Shown in pieces: positions 13,251-24,920 of a stretch of DNA of 64,000 nt. The translations under genes were made by a program, and so were the position numbers. Each line of letters opens with the position of its first letter. The stretch's first letter is position 1. Origin of the DNA: Hoplostethus atlanticus (lineage: Eukaryota; Chordata; Actinopteri; Trachichthyiformes; Trachichthyidae); assembly GCA_034670405.1 (NCBI GenBank), contig JAXDDX010000090.1, forward strand, positions 1,762,501 to 1,826,500. The letters run 5' to 3'. Below the pieces are notes generated by a model. The model did not search any database, was not told where the DNA came from, and saw only the letters and a program-made list of their open reading frames with translations.

Positions 13251-13669
13251 TTATATTATATATATTAGGTTTGTAAGGCACATACAGTATAGACCAAATA
13301 GAAAATAATAGAAAATAATAATTTGAAACCCTCATTAGAAACATCTAAAAACCCTCATCAGTGTATTTGATTATTTTTTATGTATACTGTAGGTTTATTT
13401 AAACTTTATCTTCTTTAATTTCACATATATATTTTTTCATTTAACCTATTGTGTCTTCTATTTTATCTCCTCTTTTATATTTTAATATAAAAGTTGTTTT
13501 TATGCCTGCGCAGCCTGCCTGTAAAGCACTTGTGTTCTATAAATAAAGTTTATTATTTTGTGGTTCATACTTGAAGCAATGCGCTTCAGGCCTTGGGGTT
13601 GTGATGTGCTCTGTCACCCTTTCCCTCGCGTCAACCCACTGTCACACCAGCAGGAACATAATTTGAGTT

Positions 13670-13810
13670 AAAGTGTGTTGCAATATATTTTATTTATCCA
13701 GGGACAGTTGACTGAGTATGCCTGTTTCTTCCAGCAGTCTTCTACATTTTCCCAGCCAGTCCTGGGACTCAAACCTGCAACCCTTCTGGTCAAAAGCCCA
13801 CTTCTCGAAA
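13670..13810 (-). repeat. Degenerate interspersed repeat with tRNA-like box B
   Basis: On the minus strand GGTTGCAGGTTTGAGTCCCA contains a match to the RNA polymerase III box B (GGTTTGAGTCC). The plus strand has TTTTATTTATCCAGGGACAG, a start seen in many fish repeats. It may be a SINE-like remnant, and it lies 53 bp downstream of the FN5a donor. Confidence 0.4.
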
Positions 13811-13862
13811 TAAAGTAAACAAAATCTTGCCATTGCAGCGAAGCGAGACAGTGTGACGGTAC

Positions 13863-14056
13863 CTGGGCTTCAGGGAGGGACACATCCATGATGACCGGCT
13901 GACCGTGAGGCTCCCCATTCTCCAGCCTGGAGTAGACCAGCTGGTAGCCTCTGATCTGGCCATGCTGCTTCACGGACAGAGGAGGCTTCCAGGTCACTCT
14001 GAGGGCTGTGGAGTTCAGGGCATCGGCCTCAACCTTCCTGGGAGGGGCTCCAGGCA
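13863..14056 (-). CDS. ptprf: ptprf exon: first part of fibronectin repeat 5
   Basis: This 194-bp exon (phase 1 in, phase 0 out) starts [40 protein letters not shown] and ends [14 protein letters not shown]. The core tryptophan (VTW) and the [10 protein letters not shown] motif identify FN5 of a LAR-family receptor. NST is a possible N-glycosylation site. The acceptor is gtccgctgcag and the donor gtaccg, a modest match. Phase 0 at the exit matches the 27-nt microexon at 908-934. A degenerate interspersed repeat begins within about 60 bp downstream of the donor. Confidence 0.96.
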
Positions 14057-14999
14057 CTGCAGCGGACAAAGTGGGAGGAGAGATTGAGATACACAGTTTT
14101 TAGGCAATGTTATTTTTAGTTTTCAGGTTTTTTTGTTTTTTACCTGGAGTTTGGTCACAACTGCCATTCATTTCAAATATGGAGAGTCTTCCTGCTGAAA
14201 TAATATTGCCTGGGTTTGGTGTTCTATTCCTTGTGCGGTAGGGTTAGACCGATATGTGTTTGCAGATACTGGCCTTTTGTTTAAAAATCAGATGGTCAGT
14301 GTTGTCCACCTCTGATATGATGGATATGATGCAATTTGATTGATTATATGTGTACGTTTCATCAACTTAAAAGTAAATATCTCACGGTCTAAATGCTGTT
14401 TCAGAGGTTTTCCACCTTGACAAGAATACAATTCAGGAGGAAACACTGAGTACTTGTAATTTTTTTGGGAAGTTTCTGGCATGAAAATGGTTAAATTTAA
14501 AGGTGCTGAATGTCGTCACAAAATAATGGGTAGCTGCAGGTTCAGTCCAAAGGTTTTAGTATCAGTATAGGCCTTCAAAGCCCCATAGTGGTTGAACCAA
14601 ATACCAGATGTTCCATTCTATTAGAGCCTGTTCTCACTTCCTATATCCCATTGCTCCTCTATATATCGATCTGATAAAAAACATCAAAGTTTTCAAATTC
14701 TCCTGACCTGATGAGACAGTTAATGGCCCGAAGAAGTTCAAAGGTAATGTGAAGGTGGTTGGCTACCTTTGAAGGTTACCCACATCAAAGCTTATCGTGT
14801 GGAGGCCCGAGAGGATGTTGGGATCCTGGTTCACTGCCCGCACTTTCTACTTTGTGGAATGGGTTTATGAAGATCCCTCTAGAATGCTTGGTCAGCTTTC
14901 AGGGGAGTTGCAAATGAATACAATTTGACTTCAGTAAAAATGAGAAGCGGTAGTCCACATGGTAATGAAATTCAATAGAAGGCAGACGAGAGGAAACAA

Positions 15000-15160
15000 A
15001 GCATTAAAGGTTAAAATGCCCCGCATTAAGCGATTAATGCGCAGATAGAAAAGTGTTTAGTAATTCCAGCAAAAATAACACCACCCGGCAGCGCGAGCAA
15101 GGAAAAGCTTTTCGTAACTTGGTGTCAGCACTATGCACTTTGCGCTAATTGGAATGATTT
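15000..15160. promoter_or_regulatory. Candidate regulatory stretch with palindromic TTAATGC site
   Basis: CGCATTAAGCGATTAATGCG at 15022-15041 is an 8-bp-arm inverted repeat containing two TTAAT/ATTAA homeodomain-like cores four bases apart. The surroundings are low-repeat with several CpG. Function is not shown. Confidence 0.3.
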
Positions 15161-16740
15161 AACCTCATACGTCTGCAAGCTTACAGAAATCAAGCTTCTA
15201 CCTTTGGAGTGGAAACGTCAATAAAACCCCCGTGTTAACAGCAAAATGCAAAGCCGTAGCCTGTGTAGGGTGGAAGAGGAACAAATTAACCATGTAATAC
15301 ACACAAACAGCGTCCTGTATGAGACAAAACACATGTTTGAAGTTGGTCTGCTAGCATGGATTGAAATTAGCATTAGCCACCGGGATAAAACTAGCAAAAT
15401 TTGGCTAAGGCTGGTAAGTTTGTCAGTTCTGCTAGCTACTTAGGTGGGTCTTTTCCATTCTGAAAGAACTACTTTAGCCACCATGAAAATTATACTGGCT
15501 GATGAAATTCTAAATCCTCTAGGTAGTGTAATAGTTAGTTTCATGCGCTTTAGGTCCGACTACATAGGTCCGAAGGCCTTTAATGCTTGAACATTTAGGA
15601 AAAGTCATGGAAGGATGAGACCGTTGCATTTACGTTGTTGGAGAAATTAAAACTCTCACTCTCAATGACCAGCGAAGTCAGCCTAGGCTTTTCTAGTGTT
15701 AAATAGTCTGAGCTAGAGTTCGACTGTTTGGGCACCCAAGCTCTTAACTCTGTTCTTCTGCCTCTCAGCATGGTGCCAGATCATATATGCCTGTGTTGGC
15801 TGTAGACTAGCACTGCATATCTCTCTCTGCATGGTGTTATGTTAGCATTAGAGGTGTAACACAATTGCGACCTGGATTCAGAAATCTATTTATTTGCAAT
15901 AACTTCAACTGTAATGTGGAAAATATTTGATGCCAAACGTAGATGTCTGAGTTAAATAGTTTAAACAGTCCATGACAGGTTTAGACAGTTGGGGCTGTTC
16001 TTCTGTCTGACAGCATCAAGCCGTCATGTATCTGTCAGTGCTGGCCTTGCCACTAATTGTCTCCTCTATATCTCTCTCACCATTCCCTGCATGTCTCTCT
16101 GCCTGGTTGTTCTTCTGCCTACCTCCCATTAGAGAAGACCCTAGCCCAGGCACTTCTTGCCGCAAAGTATGTTGTCAAGAAGTTTGGAACGCATTCGAAC
16201 TCGCACGACCACTCTCTCACTCCTACCCATCCTACATCTCTATGGGCAGAAATGCTTCAATGTTTCTGGTCCATTACCACCCAGTACCCACGTCTACTTG
16301 ACTGAAGCTGTTGTAGCACTTTTCCTAGAATCCAACAGCTGAAGGCAATTGAGCTCACATCATCAGCTTGTTGGCCCGGGGCAGCAGGGAAATGATTGAG
16401 CAGTAATTTTATGGAGATCTCAGAAAAAGAGTGACTCTACAGGTCCAAATCACATCCCAGATTGATGTCATAAAGAGTGCAATGCAAAGGCAAGGAGATC
16501 TAACAGAAACCATGTACAGCAGATTTATTGCAGCTCCTTTGCTCAGACTATCAAGGGCATTGATAGTTCTGGCAAAAATGCAGAATCTCAACAATTATTA
16601 ACGGAGAAGTTGGCTTCATTTCAGTTTATTAAAACAAATTAATAGTCAGCCAGAAGCCTTCAAGGCCCAGCGCGCCCTAAGCGAAGTGTCAGGGAGTGAA
16701 ATGGGAATATGGTGTGATAGGAGGCAGCGGGGCTGGCACT

Positions 16741-16784
16741 GAGGTGGTGGTGGGGGGGAGGGGGGGCGGGGGGGGGGGGGGGTT
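16741..16784. repeat. Long G-tract
   Basis: GGTGGTGG followed by G runs of 7, 6 and about 16; it could form a G-quadruplex on the plus strand, the strand opposite the transcript. Confidence 0.9.
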
Positions 16785-17249
16785 GGAATTGAGGAGGATT
16801 AGTGGGGAAACCGGAGAGAAAGCTGCTGCACTTTGTGTGGAGACTGGACAGATGCTGGAGAAATCCAGTGAGCGATGAGAGCTCAAAGTCAAATGGGGTG
16901 CAGAGATGGAAAGAGATGAAAAGAGTGTGAGATTAAAATTCAGTGGGTGTGCGGGAGAAAAAAAATGTGGTGGGAGAGAGAGGCAGAGAAATCAAGATAG
17001 AGAGGGGAAGGACGGGAGGGAGAGTATGAAGTCAGGGTTAGCACTGTGGAGTGGGAAAGGAAGCATCGAGCACTGAGCACTACTTAGACTTGTCTCTATA
17101 ATGACAGAATTATTGGGCTTGTCTCATAACAGTGCTGCCCAGAAAAAAAGCACATCCTGATAGATCAGTCAATTCCAATCACTCTAGGCAACTCAATAAA
17201 CAGACAGCAGAAAGGATCTGCTTTTCTAACTAGAGAAATAATATTTAAT

Positions 17250-17251
17250 AC

Positions 17252-17286
<35 letters not shown>
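17250..17286. repeat. (CA)n microsatellite
   Basis: About 17 CA units. Confidence 0.97.
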
Positions 17287-17290
<4 letters not shown>

Positions 17291-17977
17291 TCATTGTCCC
17301 TCCAATCTGTCTCTCATGCTCAGAATACAGACGCAGAAAATTCAAACACAATAAGAGCGCAAGGGAATCAAATTAATCCAGACATTTGGAAGGCTAACAT
17401 AATTAAAGAGGGAAAGGAAGAGAAGGAGTCAGGAAGATGTCAAGGGCAGAAGCGGAGTTCATTTGTGAGTCACAGTCGATAGAGCCAATCTCAGGCCAAC
17501 AGCGAGTCTTAATGGCAGAGAGGCTCCACATTACGCCGCCACGCTTTTTAAGCCCCCTCCGACAATGTCCGGGACTTGATACTTTGAGTTTCTCTCGTGG
17601 CTCAAGGCAACAGCCCTACTCTTATGGCGAAATTGTGTCTTCACAATAAAGGTGGAGCTCCCAGGAGGGATTTGGCGAGATGGTGTCTTAAAGCTGTGCT
17701 GTGTTTCTGAGTCGTCTCCACCAGCGACAGTAATAAAAAAAAGTGTGCAAGGTGTGCGTCAGAGCTTCCCTTTGGACCGAATCACAGTGGCCGTTTAGCT
17801 GCTATCTGACTGGGGAGATGGAGCATGTCATATTACCACTCAGGCAATTCTCCCGACACCTTAGCCTGGGAACCCAGCAGGCTAGAGCAATGTTGTGATG
17901 CTTAGTAAAAGACAGACAGATTGGTAGAGCGAGGCAGGCGGAGAGAGACGGCAAGGCATCAGTAGCAGCAGCAGCAT

Positions 17978-18485
17978 GTCTCACAAAATGTTGCGAAATG
18001 AGCAAGAACAGTGAATTGCATGTTATGGAATAATGTGAAATGACCTTCCTTCCACCATGAAAGGATTACATGACAATAGCATTAATCGGACATGTAATGT
18101 GTTTGTCAGAAGATTAGGCAAGTTTTGTCAAGTAAAACAACTTTGGTTAAAGTTAGGGTTAAGGTGCTTTTTTGGAAGCACAACAATCTTAAAACAATGG
18201 AAGTCAGCAACACCCTCTCCTTTTGAGAAATGTGTGGAGCCTTTGTCAAAGACAGCCAGTTATGAGTTATTGCCTATCCTACATATAGAGTCTCTTTGTG
18301 CATGTGCACTTTATTGGGGGGCTAGATGAAAGCTTGTTGTTGTTGTTCTTTGTCTTTCATTCTTCCCTGCAAAATTGAACATGGGTTGTCGGAGGTAAAA
18401 GCAAATGTACCTGCCCATCTTACTTTCCACGCTCTTTCTTTGGGATTTTCAGACATTGTGCTCATTTCCTGACATTTTGTGAGAC
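17978..18485. mobile_element. 508-bp element with GTCTCAC ends
   Basis: Left end GTCTCACAAAATGTTGCGAA followed by ATGAGCAAG; reverse complement of right end GTCTCACAAAATGTCAGGAA followed by ATGAGCACA. The inverted repeats are about 30 bp. A diverged relative occupies about 39726-40050. Confidence 0.75.
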
Positions 18486-18570
18486 CTGGATGCAACAGCA
18501 GAAGAAGAAGAGGACTGTCAGTACCAGGATGGTTAGGTCCAGACTAGTACCAGTCAACTCATCAACATAC

Positions 18571-18876
18571 CATCTTCCTTTGTTCTGATGCGGGCGGCAG
18601 GGCTCTCTGGGCCAGGCCCTACGTCAGTATGAGCCCTCACCCACACCGTGTACTCAGTCCATTTCTCCAGATCCTCCAGCACGTAGCTGGTCACATTGGC
18701 GCCGATTCCCGACACTTGGTGGCGCTCCGTGTCCTCCCCTGCGAGGGCCTGGTAGGCCAGGGAGTACTGCACTATGTTCCCGTGGTGGCTGACTGCGGGT
18801 GGCGCCACCCAACTCACCTTGATGATGGTGGAGCTGGGGCTCAGCAAGCGCACCTCCTGGGGAGGGGCCGAAGGGG
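18571..18876 (-). CDS. ptprf: ptprf exon: fibronectin repeat 4
   Basis: This 306-bp exon (102 codons, phase 1 to 1) encodes the whole of FN4. It reads TPSAPPQEVRLLSPSSTIIK, VSWVAPPAVSHHGNIVQYSL, AYQALAGEDTERHQVSGIGA, then LEDLEKWTEYTVWVRAHTDV and GPGPESPAARIRTKED. The LEKWTEY and AHTDVGPGPES motifs are hallmarks of this repeat in LAR-family receptors. The acceptor is tcccattag and the donor gtatgt. In mammals FN4-FN7 can be omitted together from LAR-family transcripts, and the phase 1 boundaries here are compatible with that. NVT in GANVTSY is a potential N-glycosylation site. Confidence 0.96.
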
Positions 18877-19800
18877 CTAATGGGAGGGGAGGAGGGAAGG
18901 TCAAGGGTCAAGCAGGGTGGATGATGGGAGAGAGAGCAACACACCTTCTGGACTGGGAAGAGCCACTGTGCATTTGTATTTCTAAGAAAATTTCTAGATA
19001 AATTATTTGGGACAACCTTTTTTTGATTATGTAAATATTAGTCCATCTATCTAATTCTATCTGTAACTAATTAAATTAAATTTGATGAAACAATCTCATA
19101 AACACAATTCATATTGAGATTTCACTTCAATAAATAGTATAAATAGCTGTTGTCTCCCTGACATCTAATAATCTCCACAGTCCAGAAGGAAAACAAAAAA
19201 GGGTGACACTTCACACTGTAGTTGCCTTTTGTGAAACAATATGGCCATTAAGCCATAATACAAAGACTTGACAGCAACGCAATGTGACGTTTCACCAACT
19301 TAAAAGTAAAACAAGCACACAGATTCAGTGAAACATATATGCATAACAAGACAATATAAGGCCAACAAAATAAAACAGCAAAATAAATGAGTGCAGAACC
19401 AATGGGGAAGATAACATAGGATGATGTGATGTGATTTGGTAGTCACAGCAGTGAGGATGGACACAGTGCGGTTGCTATTTGAACGATGTGCATGCTAGTA
19501 GGCCAAGCCCAGCATGTTGCATAGATACCCACGATGAGTTCACAGTTGTAACTCAAAGAGAGACACACGACAGCAGCGTTTCCCTCGTGTCTGCAAGAAC
19601 CTTCGGATGTGGAGTGCAATAGATCAATTGATCAATAGATCAATATTAGAGCTCATGTTAAGACATGTTAAGTCTCAAATAGAAACAGGTTTATGATAAA
19701 TACCAAAATCTGGAGTAGAAGTAGGCAGATCCGAGAGAAAGGGAACTAAGATTTGGACATGAATGAACTGAATATAGGCTGGGAAAGAAGAGATGTTAAA

Positions 19801-20290
19801 CCTATTTGGGTTGTCTCTGGGACTGCCCTGGACTGGTTCTCATCTGACCCGTCAAAAAGAAAATTTGAAGTCTCCATTGGTGACTGCGATTGATTAGGTG
19901 GTGTTCCTCAAGGCTCAATTTTAGGGCCAGTACTGTTCTCTTTATATGTGCTACGATATCTCATATTTAAACCAAACAATCCCTGTAGGTTGGTGGTAGT
20001 GCATGACTATCTTGATGATAGTCAAGGATGTCCTCAAAGCCCTTCTTAAATTTGGACAAAGTTGAGTTACTTCTTGGAAGAATTCAGCTGACAAATTCAA
20101 AAATGTATGAATTATCTTTGATTTATGTTTAAACCTTGAACAACATGATACAAATATGGTTTACACAACTTTGTAACACTGCAAATATTAGACTGGTTTT
20201 GTGTTTTAACAATGAAAGAATTTTTTGAGAAAGACCGTAGGGATCGTATTACCCCTGTTTTAGCTTCTCTCCTCTGAGTACCTATTAGGT
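19801..20290 (+). pseudogene. Decayed LINE reverse-transcriptase fragment
   Basis: Plus-strand reading gives SGTALDWFSSDPSKRKFEVS, then after an in-frame stop GVPQGSILGPVLFSLYVL, which is a classic non-LTR reverse-transcriptase block. About 250 bp on, DRITPVLASLL resembles the ITPVLKSLHWLP motif near the C-terminus of L2-like LINEs, so the intervening part has been deleted. It is not functional. Confidence 0.7.
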
Positions 20291-22403
20291 TTACAACTGG
20301 ATTTGGGTAATGATATAAAAGTTTTGTCTGCATTTATGGATGGATGGATAATAAACACAGAAGAGAAGACAGTGATGGGCTGCAGCATGAAAAGACTGAG
20401 GGAGTTATAAGTGACAGCGCCGGTCAGAGTCGTTAGTCCCGTTAGCAGGTTTCCTGACGTGGTAGTGCTAGTCTGCCAGAGGAATCACGGGAGACTAGAA
20501 TCACACCGACTGCTTGCAAACATCTCCATTCCTATGGGAGCCACTGTGACTGCCAGCAGTGATTTCGCTACTGACAGGTAAAACAAATGGCTCAGAATAA
20601 GCTTTGATTCCTACTGGGAGCTGTCACATATATGTCACATATATTGCAGGCTCAAGTCCATATCTCCCAGCATGCCAGCCAGGCATGGAACCAGGCTGGA
20701 TGTATCGTGGAAACTGAATTAGAGGTGTTCAGTACCATTAGTGTCAGCGTGGGGGACAGTGATTGCGCAGCAGAATCCAAACACCTGCACGTCAACGCAG
20801 TGCTGTGCCATATTTTCACGTGACAAACTATAATTATAAAGGAGCATGACAGTCGTGATATAAGTGTTCTGTCTGTGCAACAGTCTGTTTGTGTTTGCTT
20901 GGCCTTACATCATGTTACGTGCCGCATGTATCTACTCAGTGGCTTTATTAGGCTATTTGTCACAGTGTGCAATATGCAATGGCCAATGATTTGTTACACA
21001 CTGGCAGCAGAAAGCAGAAAATGCATATATCAAGCAGCGATGGTGTGCACGTGATCAGCACCTTACCATCAAGACTTGATGTGTTAATTTGTTGAATTAT
21101 AGATCCCACATACTCAAGCACAATTGACTTGTGAATTTTTTTTTAACTTTTAATTAAGACTAGGCTAGTAATTAAATTTGCGAGCTAGAAACTTGACATT
21201 TACAATTACACAGTTTTGTCGTCTAGACAATCCATCCAGTGCGACTAGTATTACTGTGTTACAATAGCTTCAGCACACAGAAATGACTAAGAATAAGAGG
21301 CCCTGTTCTCTTACACATATTGGGGGACAATATTACAAAGCCCTTGCTACCAGAAAATCTCTGATAATGCTTGTAAACTGTTGGTAAGAAGAAAATAATG
21401 CCAGGAATCCCAGAAACCTCCCCACCCGACTGTACACCAGCAAATAAGAATTGTCCATATAAATCACTGCATGTGTTAAGTTCGCACTGAACATATATCA
21501 AATTAATTTGAATGTCAAGTTACAAGATTGCACTTAATCATAAGTGTGCGGTCCATAATCGCACCCATTATTTAATGTGCGCGATACGTGCTTGACACCA
21601 CAGGGCTTTAAATGCGACAACAAAATCATTACAGCAAAATTAAGCGACGGTTTTATGGTTTGTGACGGGATTGTCATTCCATAAAGGTCACTCTGGTTCC
21701 CACATCGCAAGTGATTCAATGCATAATACAAGATAGTGCATGCTTTTCAAAATAAAAAAAATGTACTTGTACTGTAAATGTGCAGGAAATTATGCCTTAA
21801 CCATTACGCCTTAACCTTTAAGTGCTATTCTGATCTCATTTTTGTAACCCCAAACGGTGTGGTTGAATTTGGCTTCAGTGGTAACATGTCATCTCCAGGT
21901 TTCCCTGCAAATGACCCAGGTACAAAGGAATCTGACACCACCTCGGATAAAAGTAACTGTACCACACAAGTAGATTTTTTAAAACAATATACCATTACCT
22001 TCCACCTTTCTGTGACAACAGCAGAAAAGCTGTTAATGCTCTGAATACCCTCCCTACCTCCACACTTCCAACGAGCCACAACAGTAAAGGGAACAGTGTG
22101 TTATGTCAGTAATTGGACGTCTAGTGCCTTAAGGGTAACAGCACGTGTAAATTTAACCTCACTAGTGCCAATAGCTACAACTTAGGCCCACAACACGCAA
22201 ATACTGATGCCTTCAATTGGTCAACGGCCATCGATTCATATGGGATTCACATTGAACATTCAAATATATTGTGGTTTACTACTTAGGATGCTTATTGTTC
22301 TTGCAATAACCCTCCCGCCTTTCATTTCTGTCGTATTTGTCTGACTCACCACCCATTTCTTCCCAGGAGTTTATTTATCTTATGATCAAAAAGGGGTTGG
22401 AAC

Positions 22404-22766
22404 TGTGGAAGAAGTGATGCCTTCACCATTATGCCTTAACCTTTAAGTGCTATTATGATCTTAATATTGTATAATGACGTGACCTATGAATCAATGGAAC
22501 TCTGTGTGGGAAAGTACTGAAGGCCAGAGTGGAAGAGTGGAAAACTACTGAATTTGGTAAAACCTAAAACCTAAAACCTGCTCCCACTGGGTTTAGAAGA
22601 ATGACCTTGAAGATGGGCATAGATCCATCCCTGCCTTACTCGCCTTCTCTATATAACCACTGTCTGGGTACTTGGAACTAGGAACTGCGCCTGTGTTCTT
22701 CTCTCCAAGTTGTAAATAAACTGCTGTGCTGAACAAAGAGACGAGACATCAGAGGTTTATTCAACA
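22404..22766 (+). mobile_element. Probable retroviral-type LTR remnant
   Basis: A 363-bp stretch begins TGTGGAAGAAG right after a purine tract (AAAAAGGGG) and ends TTCAACA, giving TG...CA termini. It contains a TATA-like TATATAACC at about 22653 and an AATAAA at about 22716, with a short U5-like tail after it. This is the order of a 3' LTR. Upstream, plus-strand sequence at about 22275-22340 reads as a hydrophobic stretch, possibly the remains of a membrane anchor, but without a sustained frame. A 27-bp direct match between LTR start (GCCTTAACCTTTAAGTGCTAT) and about 21812 may be a fragment of a second LTR. No intact gene is present. Confidence 0.45.
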
Positions 22767-22989
22767 GTAAACCTTTAGATGCCTTTCAAAACATCACACA
22801 AACAACTTATGCCATGTTTTCCGAGCACACAAAAAAGAGAAACAATCAAAACTATAACTATTAAATTATTTCAACATTAATGGGTGAACTCCATTTAGGC
22901 ACAGCTCCTTGTGGTTAGTGTGCTAAAGGTTTGAAGTTCTTTTTTGTACTGTACTTCCCCAGGCTAACTAAAGTTTCACGCTGGCATTC

Positions 22990-24052
22990 TTAAAGGAATA
23001 CCATGAGCTTTTGGTAGACTGTCCCGTTGGTCAACTTAGTTAAGTGATACCCTGTAAATCTTTGGCTTCGGTGCTCCATGCTAACACTGGAGCACACTAT
23101 GTTGAGTGATAGTAGGCTCCATGCTAGGACTTTAGCACACACTATGTTGAGTGATAGTAGGCTCCATGCTAGCACTTTAGCATACACTATGTTGAGTGAT
23201 AGTAGGCGCCATGCTAACACTTTAGCATACACTATGTTGAATGATAATAGGCTACATGCTAACACTGTCGCATACATTATATTGAGTAATAGTAGACTCC
23301 ATGATAACACTTCACGTGAACAACCACAAAACAAGTCACGCTCCATGCTTGTAGCAACAGAGACCTTCCCAGAGGAAAACTTCTTTGCTCAGCGTTACTT
23401 AAGAAATAGGGAAGATCTCAATCATTTTGTGATTGCCTACATCTGAAATGTTTCTTCTAAAACCCCCTTAGGAGCAAGTAGACAACCTGCTTGAGACTTT
23501 ATGAGATAAATTTGAAACTGCATATATAACATATATATAATGGTAATCAGCACCTACAATATGGCTGCTGTAGAATTGTACAAGTCATAAAACATCTTTC
23601 TCTAATCTCATGCATGAAGACATTCGGGAGAGTTAAATGATACTTATTTAAGATCTCTTGTTTTGATCAGTGTGTGATCAACATGAGCTTTATGTGGTCC
23701 TTTCTCCTGAGTTGAATTTGAGTAATTGGAGAAAATGCTTAATGTTAAGAAGAGCTCATAAAGTATACATATAAGATCTCTTCTTGAATTTTGCTTTCTT
23801 AAGGGTTTTCCACAGGGAAATTTGTATTACGTTTGTAAAGTCTGTGTAATTTTTACCAGTCTCCTGCAGAAAACTTGGCTACAGAAAACCACATATCATT
23901 GAAATTACTTACCATTTAAATGCTAATCATCTACTATCAAGTGTTCGCAAGGAGAACCACAGCCATTGAAGCACTGGGTATGTATGGATGATTTTGGTGT
24001 TTATGCTCTCATCAATGGGACAATCTACCAAAAACTTGGTGTATTCCTTTAA
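22990..24052. mobile_element. TTAA-flanked TIR element with internal minisatellite
   Basis: The left end reads TTAAAGGAATACCATGAG and the reverse complement of the right end reads TTAAAGGAATACACCAAG. Both continue into TTTTTGGTAGA-type sequence ending GTCCC, so the terminal inverted repeats are about 36 bp with few mismatches. TTAA at both ends suggests a TTAA target duplication as in piggyBac and Kolobok superfamilies. No transposase is present, so it is non-autonomous. The interior holds five or so 45-bp tandem units. A relative with the same left-end sequence and the same minisatellite lies at 41.2-41.85 kb. Confidence 0.8.
23078..23320. repeat. 45-bp minisatellite (about 5 units)
   Basis: Tandem units of about 45 bp with core GCATACACTATGTTGAGTGA and TAGTAGGCTCCATGCTAACA. 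Because 45 is divisible by three and the unit lacks stops in some frames, it creates false open frames on both strands. The units are inside the TTAA-flanked element. Confidence 0.9.
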
Positions 24053-24114
24053 GTAGGATATCTATTAGTAGGTTAAAAAACATTGATTTGGGTTTATGAG
24101 ATTGTAGTACTTAC

Positions 24115-24259
24115 TGGACTGCGCTGTCCTGGCCTCGATCGGCTGAGTAAAAACTCCTAAACCCATCTCTGATCGTGCTGCCAGGGAGAACATGTAGAGC
24201 GTATCCGGCTTCAGGCCATCTACAGCATACGAGCCTGCTGGGTTGAAAGTGGCGTGATG
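24115..24259 (-). CDS. ptprf: ptprf exon: second half of fibronectin repeat 3
   Basis: This 145-bp exon (phase 0 in, phase 1 out) completes FN3. It reads HHATFNPAGSYAVDGLKPDT, then LYMFSLAARSEMGLGVFTQP and IEARTAQS. The G-L-K-P-x-T-x-Y motif typical of an FN3 E-F turn is intact. The acceptor is gtctccacag and the donor is a strong gtaagt. The split of FN3 into two exons joined in phase 0 fits the known human PTPRF peptide, with the break falling inside the QHKV region. Confidence 0.95.
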
Positions 24260-24920
24260 CTGTGGAGACATAAAAAACATGGGATCAATCATATACTGTA
24301 CAGTACAGTACACAAACTGTCCAGCAGTTACATTTGACATATTTTACATAGTAGGTATTTAGGTGGCACTGACAATTCCCAAATTTTTGCTGCTGTTTTT
24401 CATCATCTATATCTATTGATCCCGGGAGAGAGTTTCCTATCAATTGGTGATGTAATTTAAGCCCCTCCCCTTTCCTGATTCACTTTTTTAAATCATCTAT
24501 ATTTATTGATCTCCAAGTTGCATTGGCATGAGTGATGGCTTGTCAGAGTCAGGGTAGTTTTGTGTTTATTAGATGTAATTTATATCCCTGCCTTTTTCCT
24601 GATGTGATTGGAGTTGGATGCATTGTTTTGTTAAGTATCTAAATTAATATTGTCCTCTCTGCATTACTGTTCCTACTGCTAGTGCTTTAACTTTGAAAAA
24701 TATTTTTAATCATTAATTAAATTATTTTTGAAAATTATACAATCTGTGAGAAATATCAGTTGAATAAAACATTGTATTCATTTTTGATAAATGATGAAAC
24801 TGTTCCTGGTAGTGGACTCAGACTTTTGGACTTTTGAGGAGAAGAAAAAACACCAAACATATGAAATACATTGCAGATTGGAGTGTTGCACAAACAAAGG
24901 TCATTTTGCTGGTATTTTAC
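24260..24920 (-). other. ptprf intron inside FN3
   Basis: The shortest complete intron, 661 bp. It shows an imperfect duplication of ATCATCTATATYTATTGATC-like sequence near 24402 and 24495, and otherwise nothing. Confidence 0.8.

Larger units (their letters stand above)
935..13862 (-). other. ptprf intron between FN5a and LASE-c microexon
   Basis: 12.9-kb intron. Contents are a degenerate repeat beside the FN5a donor, a candidate conserved element at 13.1 kb, a LINE endonuclease fragment, a TAAAGGTGC-type repeat, a tandem GAACC-type repeat at 3.4-3.7 kb, and microsatellites. I saw no coding signal in 4330-8450 or in 8700-10080. Confidence 0.8.
14057..18570 (-). other. ptprf intron between FN4 and FN5
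   Basis: 4.5-kb intron with an inverted-repeat element at its 5' end, a CA microsatellite, a long G-tract and a low-repeat A/T-rich stretch (15000-15250) that includes a palindromic TTAATGC site. 15260-16650 shows nothing I recognise. Confidence 0.8.
18877..24114 (-). other. ptprf intron between FN3 and FN4
   Basis: 5.2-kb intron holding the TTAA-flanked element with its minisatellite, a probable retroviral LTR remnant and a LINE reverse-transcriptase fragment. The rest (20350-21780) is ordinary A/T-rich sequence. Confidence 0.8.

Noticed and set aside
13670..13810. Functional tRNA gene because of a box B match
   Set aside because: No cloverleaf or box A was recognisable; more likely a degenerate interspersed repeat.
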